From: Actinomycetes bacterium
GTDB lineage: Bacteria > Actinomycetota > Actinomycetes > Mycobacteriales > Micromonosporaceae
Length of the DNA stretch: 14,682 nt
Assembly: GCA_021793335.1 (NCBI GenBank)
Contig: JAJYSW010000060.1
Coordinates: 1 to 14,682 of the forward strand
Direction: 5' to 3'
Of this stretch, positions 7,527 through 13,815 are shown piece after piece. Within the stretch, counting starts at the first letter, position 1; each line of letters begins with the position of its first letter. The notes beneath the pieces were generated by a model, which was given only the letters and a program-made list of their open reading frames with translations, searched no databases and was not told the DNA's origin. The translations under genes and the position numbers were made by a program.

Positions 7527-7547
7527 GATGTATCGGTGCGATACATC
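7527..7547. promoter_or_regulatory. PadR-type operator overlapping the transcription start
   Basis: GATGTATCG (7527-7535), centre GTG, and CGATACATC (7539-7547) form a perfect 9-bp dyad. It contains the ATGT...ACAT signature with 11 nt between the half-sites, the kind of site bound by PadR-family repressors. Its position just downstream of the -10 fits repression by blocking initiation. Autoregulation by the adjacent PadR is inferred. Confidence 0.7.
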
Positions 7548-7618
7548 GCAGCGTCAGATCGAAGCGAGACGTCGGATCAGCGGCACCGATCGCCGCCAAC
7601 AGGGGAAAGGGGGAACCG

Positions 7619-8275
7619 ATGCTGGAACTGGCCATCCTGGGACTCCTGCACGAGACCCCCATGCACGGTTACGAGCTGCGCAAACGCCTGCTCTCTCTCC
7701 TGGGCGCGATCCGGGCGGCCTTCAGCTACGGCTCTCTCTATCCCACCCTCAAGCGCATGCGCCAACGCGGGCTCATCGTCGAGGAGGGGCCGACGGAGGG
7801 CACGGTCGAGAAACCGCTGCTCCACGGACGCCGGGCCCGCAAGGTTTACCGGCTCACTCCGGAGGGCAAGGAACACTTCGCGCAGCTCATGGCGGAGGCC
7901 GGTCCCGAATCCGCCGACGAGGCACTCTTCGGAGTGCACTTCGCGTTCTTTTCCCGCACGGACCCGGCGACGAGGCTCCGCATCCTCGAAGCCCGTCGCC
8001 GCCGGGTGGAAGAACGCCGTGAGCGCATCCGCGAGGCACTTGCCCGCACCGCCGAGCGGCTCGACACCTACGGGCTCGAACTGCAGCGGCACGGACTCGA
8101 AACCGCCGAACGGGAGGTGCGCTGGCTCAATGAGCTCATCGCCACCGAACAGGGCCAGGTCCCCCGGCGAAGAGATCTCGGCGACCGTCTCGTCGATCCG
8201 GGGCGGACCGAGCGGTCCACCCCGGAACATGAAGAATCCAGTGAACAAGATGAAGGAGGCATGCGCGATGAGTAA
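7619..8275 (+). CDS. PadR family transcriptional regulator
   Basis: A 218-residue DNA-binding protein. Residues 1-80 carry the PadR winged helix: LELAILGLLHETPMHGYELRKRL, then SYGSLYPTLKRMRQRGLIVEE (recognition helix and wing), and a wing strand with KVYRLTPEGKEHF. The remaining residues are long, charged and helical (RRRRVEERRERIREAL and following), as expected for the Vir_C_2-type dimerisation helices. A strong AAAGGGGG ribosome-binding site lies 5 nt before the ATG. The stop codon overlaps the ino1 start by 8 nt, so regulator and enzyme are co-transcribed and probably translationally coupled. A PadR-type palindrome sits at the predicted transcription start, which suggests autorepression. 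From memory, a PadR gene also sits next to ino1 in mycobacteria (Rv0047c). The inducing ligand is unknown; inositol phosphates or a redox/envelope signal would be guesses. Confidence 0.92.
   Translation: MLELAILGLLHETPMHGYELRKRLLSLLGAIRAAFSYGSLYPTLKRMRQRGLIVEEGPTEGTVEKPLLHGRRARKVYRLTPEGKEHFAQLMAEAGPESADEALFGVHFAFFSRTDPATRLRILEARRRRVEERRERIREALARTAERLDTYGLELQRHGLETAEREVRWLNELIATEQGQVPRRRDLGDRLVDPGRTERSTPEHEESSEQDEGGMRDE
8252..8259 (+). promoter_or_regulatory. Ribosome-binding site of ino1 within padR
   Basis: GAAGGAGG is a near-perfect Shine-Dalgarno sequence 8 nt before the ATG at 8268. It lies inside the last codons of padR and fixes the ino1 start, although the ino1 frame stays open for a long way upstream. 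Confidence 0.85.
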
Positions 8276-9338
8276 AGTACGCGTTGCCATTGTCGGCGTA
8301 GGAAACTGCGCCTCGTCGCTCGTGCAGGGCGTTGAATACTACCGGGACGCCGCCGTTGACGACCGGATCCCCGGTCTCATGCATGTGCAGTTCGGCGACT
8401 ACCACGTGGGCGACGTCGAGTTCGTCTCCGCGTTCGACGTCGACGCCAAGAAGGTGGGACAGGATCTCTCCAGCGCCATCAACGTCTCGGAGAACAACAC
8501 GATCCAGTTCGCCGAGGTGCCGCCGACCGGTGTGACGGTCCAGCGCGGCCCCACGTTCGACGGTTTGGGCCAGTACTACGACGAGATGGTGAGCGAATCG
8601 TCCGAACCGGCGGTCGACGTGGCCCAGGAGCTTCGCGACGCGCAGGTCGACGTCGTCGTCTGCTTCCTGCCGGTCGGCTCCGAGGAAGCCACGAAGTTCT
8701 ACGCCCAGGCGTCCATCGACGCCGGCTGCGCCTTCGTCAACGCCCTCCCGGTGTTCATCGCCTCCGACCCGGAGTGGGCCCAGAAATTCGTCGACGCGAA
8801 GCTCCCGATCGTCGGTGACGACATCAAGTCGCAGGTCGGCGCGACCATCGTCCACCGTGTGCTCGCCAAGCTGTTCGAAGACCGCGGAGTCCGCCTCGAC
8901 CGGACCTACCAGCTGAACTTCGGCGGCAACATGGACTTCATGAACATGCTGGAGCGCAACCGCCTGGTCTCCAAGAAGATCTCCAAGACGCAGTCGGTCA
9001 CCTCCCAGATCCCGCACGAGATGCGCGGCGCCGACGTGCACATCGGCCCCTCGGACCACGTCCCGTGGCTGAGCGACCGCAAGTGGGCCTACATCCGCCT
9101 CGAAGGCACCACCTTCGGCGACGTGCCGCTCAGCGCCGAGCTCAAGCTCGAAGTGTGGGACTCGCCGAACTCCGCCGGCGTCATCATCGACGCCGTCCGC
9201 GCCGCCAAGATCGCCAAGGACCGCGGCGAAGGCGGCCCGATCCTCAGCGCATCGAGCTACTTCATGAAGTCGCCGCCCGAGCAGTACTCCGACGAGGAGG
9301 CCCGTCTCGCGGTCGACGCCTTCATCGAAGCGAAGTAG
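8268..9338 (+). CDS. ino1: Inositol-3-phosphate synthase (myo-inositol-1-phosphate synthase)
   Basis: The enzyme converts glucose-6-phosphate to 1L-myo-inositol-1(3)-phosphate with NAD as internal redox cofactor. It supplies phosphatidylinositol lipids and mycothiol in actinobacteria. The 356-residue length matches the short bacterial form (M. tuberculosis 367). The N-terminus has the Rossmann motif GVGNCASSL at about 10-18. The catalytic-domain motifs follow in order: GDDIKSQVGATIVHR (G183, K187), LNFGGNMDFMNM, KKISKTQSVTSQI, HIGPSDHVPWL, EGTTFGDVPL, and KLEVWDSPNSAGVIIDA. All conserved elements appear intact. The start is fixed by a GAAGGAGG site and the ATGAGTAA overlap with padR. A GC-rich hairpin follows the stop. 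It is likely controlled by the upstream PadR protein through the operator at 7527-7547. Confidence 0.97.
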   Translation: MSKVRVAIVGVGNCASSLVQGVEYYRDAAVDDRIPGLMHVQFGDYHVGDVEFVSAFDVDAKKVGQDLSSAINVSENNTIQFAEVPPTGVTVQRGPTFDGLGQYYDEMVSESSEPAVDVAQELRDAQVDVVVCFLPVGSEEATKFYAQASIDAGCAFVNALPVFIASDPEWAQKFVDAKLPIVGDDIKSQVGATIVHRVLAKLFEDRGVRLDRTYQLNFGGNMDFMNMLERNRLVSKKISKTQSVTSQIPHEMRGADVHIGPSDHVPWLSDRKWAYIRLEGTTFGDVPLSAELKLEVWDSPNSAGVIIDAVRAAKIAKDRGEGGPILSASSYFMKSPPEQYSDEEARLAVDAFIEAK

Positions 9339-9347
9339 CGGAACGCG

Positions 9348-9365
9348 CACCGGCGGCAGCCGGTG
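9348..9365 (+). terminator. Hairpin terminator candidate after ino1
   Basis: CACCGGC (9348-9354), loop GGCA, and GCCGGTG (9359-9365) form a 7-bp perfect GC-rich stem that starts 10 nt after the ino1 stop codon. There is no U-tract, which is common for actinobacterial hairpin terminators. Confidence 0.55.
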
Positions 9366-9376
9366 ACCGACACCGC

Positions 9377-9450
9377 GAGGGAGACCCTCATCGCAACCGA
9401 GCCCGAGCCGCCGCACGGCCCGCGGACTTCGCGATTCGAGGGTCTCCCTC
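9377..9450. repeat. Long inverted repeat upstream of the MFS gene
   Basis: GAGGGAGACCCTC (9377-9389) and GAGGGTCTCCCTC (9438-9450) are perfect 13-bp inverted copies. Pairing continues inward with ATCGC (9390-9394) and GCGAT (9431-9435) after a 2-nt bulge, leaving a loop of about 36 nt. Each arm is itself a 5-bp dyad (GAGGG-N3-CCCTC), so the element can also be read as two operator half-units 61 bp apart. The second arm covers the expected -35 region of the MFS promoter. It could be a paired operator for looping, or a second terminator for ino1. Confidence 0.65.
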
Positions 9451-9465
9451 CATCATCTTCGGAGT

Positions 9466-9471
9466 TATCCT
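9466..9471 (+). promoter_or_regulatory. -10 element (TATCCT) giving a leaderless MFS transcript
   Basis: TATCCT fits TAnnnT and ends 6 nt before the ATG at 9478, so transcription would start at or beside the A of the start codon. A GGAG at 9461-9464 is 13 nt from the ATG and lies inside the promoter, so it would not act as ribosome-binding site. No good -35 is seen at the expected place, which is occupied by one arm of the inverted repeat. Confidence 0.5.
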
Positions 9472-9477
9472 CAGACC

Positions 9478-10827
9478 ATGCGCACCGACGGGCACGTTCG
9501 GACTCTCGCCTCCAGCCGGCGATTCCGAAAACTCCTGGCCGTCCGGCTGACCTCGCAGGCCGCCGACGGCATGTTCCAGGCATCGCTCGCGCTCAGCGTC
9601 TTCTTCAACCCAGCCCTCGGGGAGCACACCGACCCCTTCCAATACGCCGCCGCCGTCGCGATCCTCCTCGGCCCCTACTCGCTGATCGGCCCGTACATCG
9701 GCGTCGTCCTCGACCGGTTCAGCCGACGCAACCTCATCGGCGCGGCCAACCTTCTGCGCGCCGCGCTCGTCGTCCTCATCGCCCTCACCATCCAGACCGG
9801 CCTGGACTGGACATGGGTGCTGTGCGCGATGGTGGTCCTGGCCGCCAACCGCTTCGTCCTGGCCGGCCTCGGCGCCGCCCACCCGCACGTGGTGGACCGG
9901 CCCCAATTGGTCACCGCGAACTCGCTGGCCTCCACGCTCGGCGCGCTTGCCTACGGCATGGGCCTGGCCACCACCGGCGTCGCCAAACTCCTCGACTCCG
10001 GTGTCTCCTATTCGATGCTGGCGCTCGCGGCCGGCTGCGGCTACCTCGTCTCGGCCACGATCGCCTCGGCCGCGTTCAAACCCGAGGGCCTCGGGCCGGA
10101 ACGTGAATACGTCGGAGCGACGGGCCTGTGGTCGGGCATCGTCGACACCACCGCCGGCATGGTCGAAGGGCTCAAACACTTGAGCCGACGCCGCGGCCCG
10201 GCCCTGATCATGGCCGTCCAAGGTCTGCACCGATTCCTGTACGGAATCGTGTTCATCATCGCGATAGCCCTGTTCATGGGCTTCTTCTGGGACGTCGAAT
10301 CCGATCCGGCGCGAACCACGACGATCGGCTGGCTCCTCGTCCTCGCCGTTCTGGGCAACATCGGGGTGCTGGCCGCCGCCGTCGTCACGCCGCGTGCGAC
10401 GCGTGCCTGGGGGCCGAAGAACTGGGTGGTCGTCCTCATCGCCATGTGCGCCCTCGTCGTCGCCGCCCTCGCGGGCGCCATGCGGCCGATCATGTTCGCC
10501 GTGGCCGTGCTGCTGGTCAACATCGCCTCACAAGGCATCAAGATCACCGTCGACACGAGTCTCCAACGCGGCGTCGAGGACGCCTACCGGGGCCGGGTCT
10601 TCAGCCTCAACGACACCATCTACAACGTCGGTTACCTCGCCGGCCTGTTCGCCGCCGCGTTCGTCGTCCCCGCCGACGGCTACGCGCCCGGCACGCTCGT
10701 GGGCGTCGCGATCTCATACGGGGCGATCTGCGTCGGATACGCCTACCTTGCCCGAGACGACGCACCGTACGATGCACAAGCATGGAGCCCAGCGGCACCC
10801 GATCCGAGACCGAGCACGAGCTCGTAG
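9478..10827 (+). CDS. Major facilitator superfamily transporter
   Basis: A 449-residue polytopic protein with about twelve hydrophobic segments and an N-terminal cytoplasmic stretch (SSRRFRKLLAVRLTSQAADGMFQ) typical of 12-TM MFS drug/metabolite exporters. The TM2-TM3 loop carries a motif A variant, GVVLDRFSRRNLI at about 75-87. A long cytoplasmic loop lies mid-protein, with PEGLGPEREYV and MVEGLKHLSRRRGPALI. The late segment ITVDTSLQRGVEDAYRGRVFSLNDTIYNVGYLAG resembles the conserved stretch of MFS proteins annotated as enterobactin/macrolide-type exporters. Substrate cannot be inferred. It starts 139 bp after ino1, behind its own predicted leaderless promoter and a 13-bp inverted repeat, so it is probably a separate transcription unit. 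Its 3' end overlaps the next gene by 46 bp in another frame. Confidence 0.88.
   Translation: MRTDGHVRTLASSRRFRKLLAVRLTSQAADGMFQASLALSVFFNPALGEHTDPFQYAAAVAILLGPYSLIGPYIGVVLDRFSRRNLIGAANLLRAALVVLIALTIQTGLDWTWVLCAMVVLAANRFVLAGLGAAHPHVVDRPQLVTANSLASTLGALAYGMGLATTGVAKLLDSGVSYSMLALAAGCGYLVSATIASAAFKPEGLGPEREYVGATGLWSGIVDTTAGMVEGLKHLSRRRGPALIMAVQGLHRFLYGIVFIIAIALFMGFFWDVESDPARTTTIGWLLVLAVLGNIGVLAAAVVTPRATRAWGPKNWVVVLIAMCALVVAALAGAMRPIMFAVAVLLVNIASQGIKITVDTSLQRGVEDAYRGRVFSLNDTIYNVGYLAGLFAAAFVVPADGYAPGTLVGVAISYGAICVGYAYLARDDAPYDAQAWSPAAPDPRPSTSS
10768..10773 (+). promoter_or_regulatory. -10-like element (TACGAT) before the cyclophilin-like gene
   Basis: TACGAT fits TAnnnT and ends 8 nt before the ATG at 10782, within the last codons of the MFS gene. 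There is no Shine-Dalgarno sequence before that ATG, so a leaderless transcript is a reasonable reading. TTGCCC at 10748 is only 14 nt upstream, too close for a good -35. Confidence 0.3.
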
Positions 10828-11699
10828 CCGCCAATCCTTACGGCGGCACCCCGCCGTGGCAGCGAGGCGGAGGGTGGAAACGCACCCTCGCCGGGATCGG
10901 CGCGCTCATCCTCACCGCCGGATCGATCGTCGGCGTCTCCTGGCTCGCCTTCCGCGACGACGGCGGCGATCAAAAAGAAGCAGGGGAGGTCATCCACGAG
11001 CGATGCCGCGTCACCGAAGCCGAGGACGCCGAGCCCGTCGTCGACGCGCCCCGGCTCCGCACGCCCGCCGACCGCACGATCGTGACCATCGAGACCGGCC
11101 ACGGCAGCCTCGACGTCATGCTCTGGGGCGATCTGGCGCCCTGCGGCGTCGAAGCCTTCCTGCACCTGTCCCGGACCGGGTACTACAACGGCCACGACTG
11201 CGACCGACTCACCGCGCAAGGCATCGAACCGACGGCGATCCTGCACTGCGGCAGCCCTGGAACCGACCCCGAAACCGATGACTCGCACGGACCCGGCTGG
11301 CGCTTCCGGGCCGAGGTCGGCATGGCCGGCGTCGACGTCCAAGACGTCCTCGCACTGGTCACCGACGAATCCGGTAACGCCGGGAGCGCCTTCGTCCTCA
11401 TCCGAGGGCAGGCCGTCCCCACCGCCGGAGTGAGCATCATCGGCGGCATCGTCGACGGCTACGAAGTCCTCGACACGATCGCGGCCCTGCCCGAGACCGT
11501 CGAATACGACGGTGAACCGCCGCAGCCGATCACCGTCCACTCGATCACCGTCGCAGAGGAGACGGATCTGCCGACGGGCGAAGCACCGGCCCCGCCCGCA
11601 TCCGATGCGACGGCATCCGAGGAGGCCGAACCCTCGGACGAGGCGACCGACACGCGCCGGGCCGGATTAATCGGACTCCGGCTCGTCCTTGCCGACTGA
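10782..11699 (+). CDS. Membrane-anchored cyclophilin-type peptidyl-prolyl isomerase homologue, divergent active site
   Basis: A 305-residue protein with a short cytoplasmic N-terminus (PYGGTPPWQRGGGWKR), one TM helix at about 36-57, and an extracytoplasmic cyclophilin-like domain. The domain begins at VTIETGHGSLDVMLWGDLAPCGVEAFLHLSRTGYYNG and continues through CDRLTAQGI, ILHCGSP and FVLIRGQAVPTAGVSIIGGIVDGYEVLDTIAA. R142 matches the catalytic arginine. The usual QCGDP/QGGDP motif reads H155-C-G-S-P, so the conserved Gln and Asp are replaced and activity is doubtful. Four Cys are present in the segment from the linker to this motif and could form disulfides outside the cell. A Glu/Pro/Ala-rich tail follows. 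The ATG at 10782 is the first plausible start; the frame is open far upstream only as a shadow in the MFS gene. It overlaps plsC by 33 bp at its 3' end. A chaperone or binding role for exported proteins is an inference. Confidence 0.8.
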   Translation: MEPSGTRSETEHELVAANPYGGTPPWQRGGGWKRTLAGIGALILTAGSIVGVSWLAFRDDGGDQKEAGEVIHERCRVTEAEDAEPVVDAPRLRTPADRTIVTIETGHGSLDVMLWGDLAPCGVEAFLHLSRTGYYNGHDCDRLTAQGIEPTAILHCGSPGTDPETDDSHGPGWRFRAEVGMAGVDVQDVLALVTDESGNAGSAFVLIRGQAVPTAGVSIIGGIVDGYEVLDTIAALPETVEYDGEPPQPITVHSITVAEETDLPTGEAPAPPASDATASEEAEPSDEATDTRRAGLIGLRLVLAD

Positions 11700-12356
11700 G
11701 TTGCGCTTGGCGTACTTGTCGACGTACTCCTGGTCGGTCAACTGCCTGATCGTGTCCATGATCTCGTCGGTGACCGCCCGGATGATCACCCTGTCGTTCT
11801 CCAGCCCCCGGTAGCGACTGAAATCGAGCGGCTTGCCGATGCGCACACCCACCGGGGCCACCCGCGGGCGCGACTCCCCTATGGGGAGGACCTTCTCGGT
11901 GCCGATCATGCCGACCGGCACCACCGGCGCGCCCGTGGCCAGCGCCAGCCGCGCCACGCCCGGTTTGCCCCGGTAGAGACGCCCGTCGGGCGAACGTGTG
12001 CCTTCGGGGAAGATCGCGAAGACCCGACCCGCTTCGAGGACCTTCAGCGAGGGCTCCAGCGAGGCGGCGCTGCGCCGGCCTCCCGAACGGTCGACGGCCA
12101 CCTGCCCGAGCGCCTTGACGGTCTTGGAGATGAGCTTGCCCTTCATGCCCGCCCCGGTGAAGTACTCGATCTTCGCCATGGTCGCGATGTGGCGCTTCGT
12201 GGTCAGACCCAGAAAGTAGTGGTCGGCCACTGACAGGTGGTTGGACGCCAGGATGACGGGCCCGGTCTCGGGGATGTTCTCCTTGCCGTCGATCCACGGC
12301 CGCCAGACGAGTTTGATCGTCGGGGCGGCCGTCCATTGCAGCGTCTTGTACAGCAC
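11667..12356 (-). CDS. plsC: 1-acyl-sn-glycerol-3-phosphate acyltransferase (PlsC family)
   Basis: A 229-residue acyltransferase of phospholipid synthesis that transfers an acyl chain to lysophosphatidate or a related lysolipid at the cytoplasmic membrane face. The family motifs are intact. Motif I is NHLSVAD with H40 and D45 (H-X4-D). Motif II lies around the basic/Gly stretch near 70-75. Motif III is FPEGTRS at 116-122, and motif IV is VVPVGMIGT. The N-terminus is weakly hydrophobic rather than a clear TM helix. The start is GTG at 12356, supported by GGAGAG about 9 nt upstream. It follows bpa on the same strand after 148 bp and converges on the cyclophilin-like gene with a 33-bp overlap. 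Actinobacteria have several paralogues, some acting on other lipids, so the exact acceptor is not settled. Confidence 0.93.
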   Translation of the reverse strand: MLYKTLQWTAAPTIKLVWRPWIDGKENIPETGPVILASNHLSVADHYFLGLTTKRHIATMAKIEYFTGAGMKGKLISKTVKALGQVAVDRSGGRRSAASLEPSLKVLEAGRVFAIFPEGTRSPDGRLYRGKPGVARLALATGAPVVPVGMIGTEKVLPIGESRPRVAPVGVRIGKPLDFSRYRGLENDRVIIRAVTDEIMDTIRQLTDQEYVDKYAKRNSVGKDEPESD

Positions 12357-12482
12357 CGTGTTCAGCTCTCCAGTGGGTCTCGCCCCGACGGGCGGGAGGG
12401 TCTCCGGGCAGTGCCAATGTACAGCTCGCGAGCGTCGCCGTGAAGACCGTGTTCACTGCGCGGGCCACGCCATGGCAGGCCG

Positions 12483-12488
12483 ATTCTA
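12483..12488 (-). promoter_or_regulatory. Possible -10 element (TAGAAT) for plsC
   Basis: On the minus strand TAGAAT is close to the -10 consensus and lies about 127 nt upstream of the plsC GTG, just after the bpa stop codon. No convincing -35 is present, so plsC may equally be read through from bpa. Confidence 0.25.
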
Positions 12489-12504
12489 TGGCATTCTGCG
12501 GTGC

Positions 12505-13119
12505 CTACAGGTATTGCCCGGGATGGTGGTCGTGATCGTCACCGCGCGCCGCACGCTCGGCCATGATGGCCCTCAACTGGGGCGGAAGATCGCCGCCGGC
12601 GGCGGGCAGCGCCCGCATGTCGCCCGAACGCATCTGGTCGAGCTGGAGGCGGGCGGCCATCTGCTGCGCCACCAGAGCGGCCTGGATGCCGTGGAAGAGC
12701 CCTTCGAGCCAGCCGACGAGCTGCGCCTGCGCAATGCGCAGTTCCGCCTCGGTGGGCACTTCGTCGGCACTGAACGGCAGCGACAGGCGCTCCAGCTCGT
12801 CGCGCAGCTCGGGGGCCAGGCCCGATTCGAGCTCGGAGATGGAGCGGGCGTGGATGTCGCGCAGGCGCTGCCGGCCCTTGTCGTCGAGCTCGGCGGCACG
12901 CACCTCTTCCAGGAGCTGCTTGATCATCGAGCCGACTCGCATCACCTTGGCGGGCTCGGCGACCAGCTTGGACGGGTCGGATTCGGCCGCTTCGGCGAGC
13001 CGCTCCTGCGCCTCGCCGGCGGAGATCGGATTGCCCTCGGCATCGACGATGAGCAGCTCCTCGTCGGATTCGCGCTCCTCGGACTCGTCGTGCTCAGGCT
13101 TCGTGTTCTCTTCACTCAT
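12505..13119 (-). CDS. bpa: Bacterial proteasome activator Bpa/PafE
   Basis: This ATP-independent ring-forming activator opens the gate of the actinobacterial 20S proteasome and promotes degradation of unfolded or specific native proteins. Recognition rests on the conserved helical core (DUF2587-type), including VMRVGSMIKQLLEEVRAAELDDKGRQRLRDIH and LVGWLEGLFHGIQAALVAQQMAARLQLDQMR, and on the exact C-terminus GQYL, the motif that docks into the proteasome alpha ring. The 204-residue length exceeds the roughly 174 of M. tuberculosis. The extra part is an acidic, disordered N-terminus (EENTKPEHDESEERESDEE) and an Ala/Gly/His-rich linker (DDHDHHP) before GQYL. The ATG at 13119 is preferred over an in-frame GTG (13137) and TTG (13146), though its GGGGA site is distant. 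The gene implies that this genome encodes a proteasome. Confidence 0.93.
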   Translation of the reverse strand: MSEENTKPEHDESEERESDEELLIVDAEGNPISAGEAQERLAEAAESDPSKLVAEPAKVMRVGSMIKQLLEEVRAAELDDKGRQRLRDIHARSISELESGLAPELRDELERLSLPFSADEVPTEAELRIAQAQLVGWLEGLFHGIQAALVAQQMAARLQLDQMRSGDMRALPAAGGDLPPQLRAIMAERAARGDDHDHHPGQYL

Positions 13120-13147
13120 CGTCTGCGGTGTCCCCACGCTCGTCAAA

Positions 13148-13187
13148 GATTCAAGTCTTCTGCGGATTCAAACTGATTCCCTATATA
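13148..13187 (-). promoter_or_regulatory. Candidate bpa promoter region: TATATA box and GATTCAA direct repeats
   Basis: TATATA (13182-13187) is a likely -10 in an unusually AT-rich island, which would place the transcription start near 13175. GATTCAA occurs at 13148-13154 and 13165-13171, 17 bp apart, with a third GATTC at 13175. These repeats would lie in the early leader, where a regulator could bind. No clear -35 was found. Confidence 0.35.
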
Positions 13188-13233
13188 CGAGCCTAACGCG
13201 ATCGAATGCGGCGATGTTCCCCCTGGGGCCGGT

Positions 13234-13557
13234 GTGCGCCGCGCGGCCCCGTGCTCCTTGAGCGATGCCGGCGGTCAAGCGAGATCCGCGAGTGTCAGCA
13301 GTGGCACCGGTGGCAGCGGCGCGTGCGTCGGTGAGGCCCGGGACGCCGCCACCCGAGCCGCCGTCGACGCCTTCTGGAGACCCTGGCCGGCCTTCTGTGG
13401 CGAACAGGGCACGGGCCGCTTGGGCGATGCGTATGCCGCCTTCGGCTTCAAGGAGGCCATATTCTCGGCGGTGATGTCCGCTTTCGGTATGACGATGATG
13501 GCCTCCGGTTGCCGCTGGAGCTGGCCGCGCCGGCGCACCGAAAATGGATGCCGGTGA
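13234..13557 (+). CDS. Possible small unrecognised ORF (107 codons), or gene remnant
   Basis: A GTG-started frame with a weak GGGG site 5 nt upstream. The first 35 residues are low-complexity Gly/Ser. The middle part, EARDAATRAAVDAFWRPWPAF, continues through LGDAYAAFGFKEAIFSAVMSAFGMTMM and looks more protein-like. The helical, Ala-rich stretch with Trp residues loosely recalls WXG100/ESX-like small proteins, which would suit the neighbouring mycosin-like protease, but no firm motif is present. The third codon positions are GC-rich. However, the antisense frame 13538-13275 shares the same wobble positions, so composition cannot decide the strand. It may be a decayed fragment. Confidence 0.25.
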   Translation: MRRAAPCSLSDAGGQARSASVSSGTGGSGACVGEARDAATRAAVDAFWRPWPAFCGEQGTGRLGDAYAAFGFKEAIFSAVMSAFGMTMMASGCRWSWPRRRTENGCR

Positions 13558-13807
13558 GGTGTGCGGCAGGATCGTACTGACGACTTAGGTGGAGCTAGTG
13601 GTCAAGGCCGAAGGGCCGCCCCAGGTCGCCCCGCCGACGGGCAGACGATCGACGGAAAGATCCGACAGTCCGCTTCGTCATCGGTATCAGGACAGTCCAA
13701 TGAGTGCTCAATGATCGCGGCGGCCGATGACCGTGAGGAGTCCTGTGCCGGCAAGCGATTCGAGATATCGTGGGGCCGAACGAATAATGCCGTGATCATG
13801 CGCCTAC

Positions 13808-13815
13808 GGAAAGGG
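13808..13815 (+). promoter_or_regulatory. Ribosome-binding site of the subtilase gene
   Basis: GGAAAGGG lies 8 nt before the ATG at 13824. It supports this start, which also places a proper signal peptide at the N-terminus. Confidence 0.65.

Noticed and set aside
7536..8267. Upstream in-frame extension of ino1 giving a 600-residue protein
   Set aside because: The extension is Arg/Ser/Pro-rich out-of-frame padR sequence. A near-perfect ribosome-binding site and the family length place the start at 8268.
8136..9416. 426-codon minus-strand frame across ino1
   Set aside because: It is an antisense shadow; ino1 motifs are complete on the plus strand.
10128..10781. Upstream in-frame extension of the cyclophilin-like gene
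   Set aside because: This part is an Arg/His-rich shadow of the MFS gene. The ATG at 10782 gives a sensible N-terminus followed by a TM helix.
13275..13538. 87-codon minus-strand frame
   Set aside because: It shares wobble positions with the plus frame 13234-13557, so its composition is not independent evidence. The product is Ala/Pro/Lys-rich without motifs.
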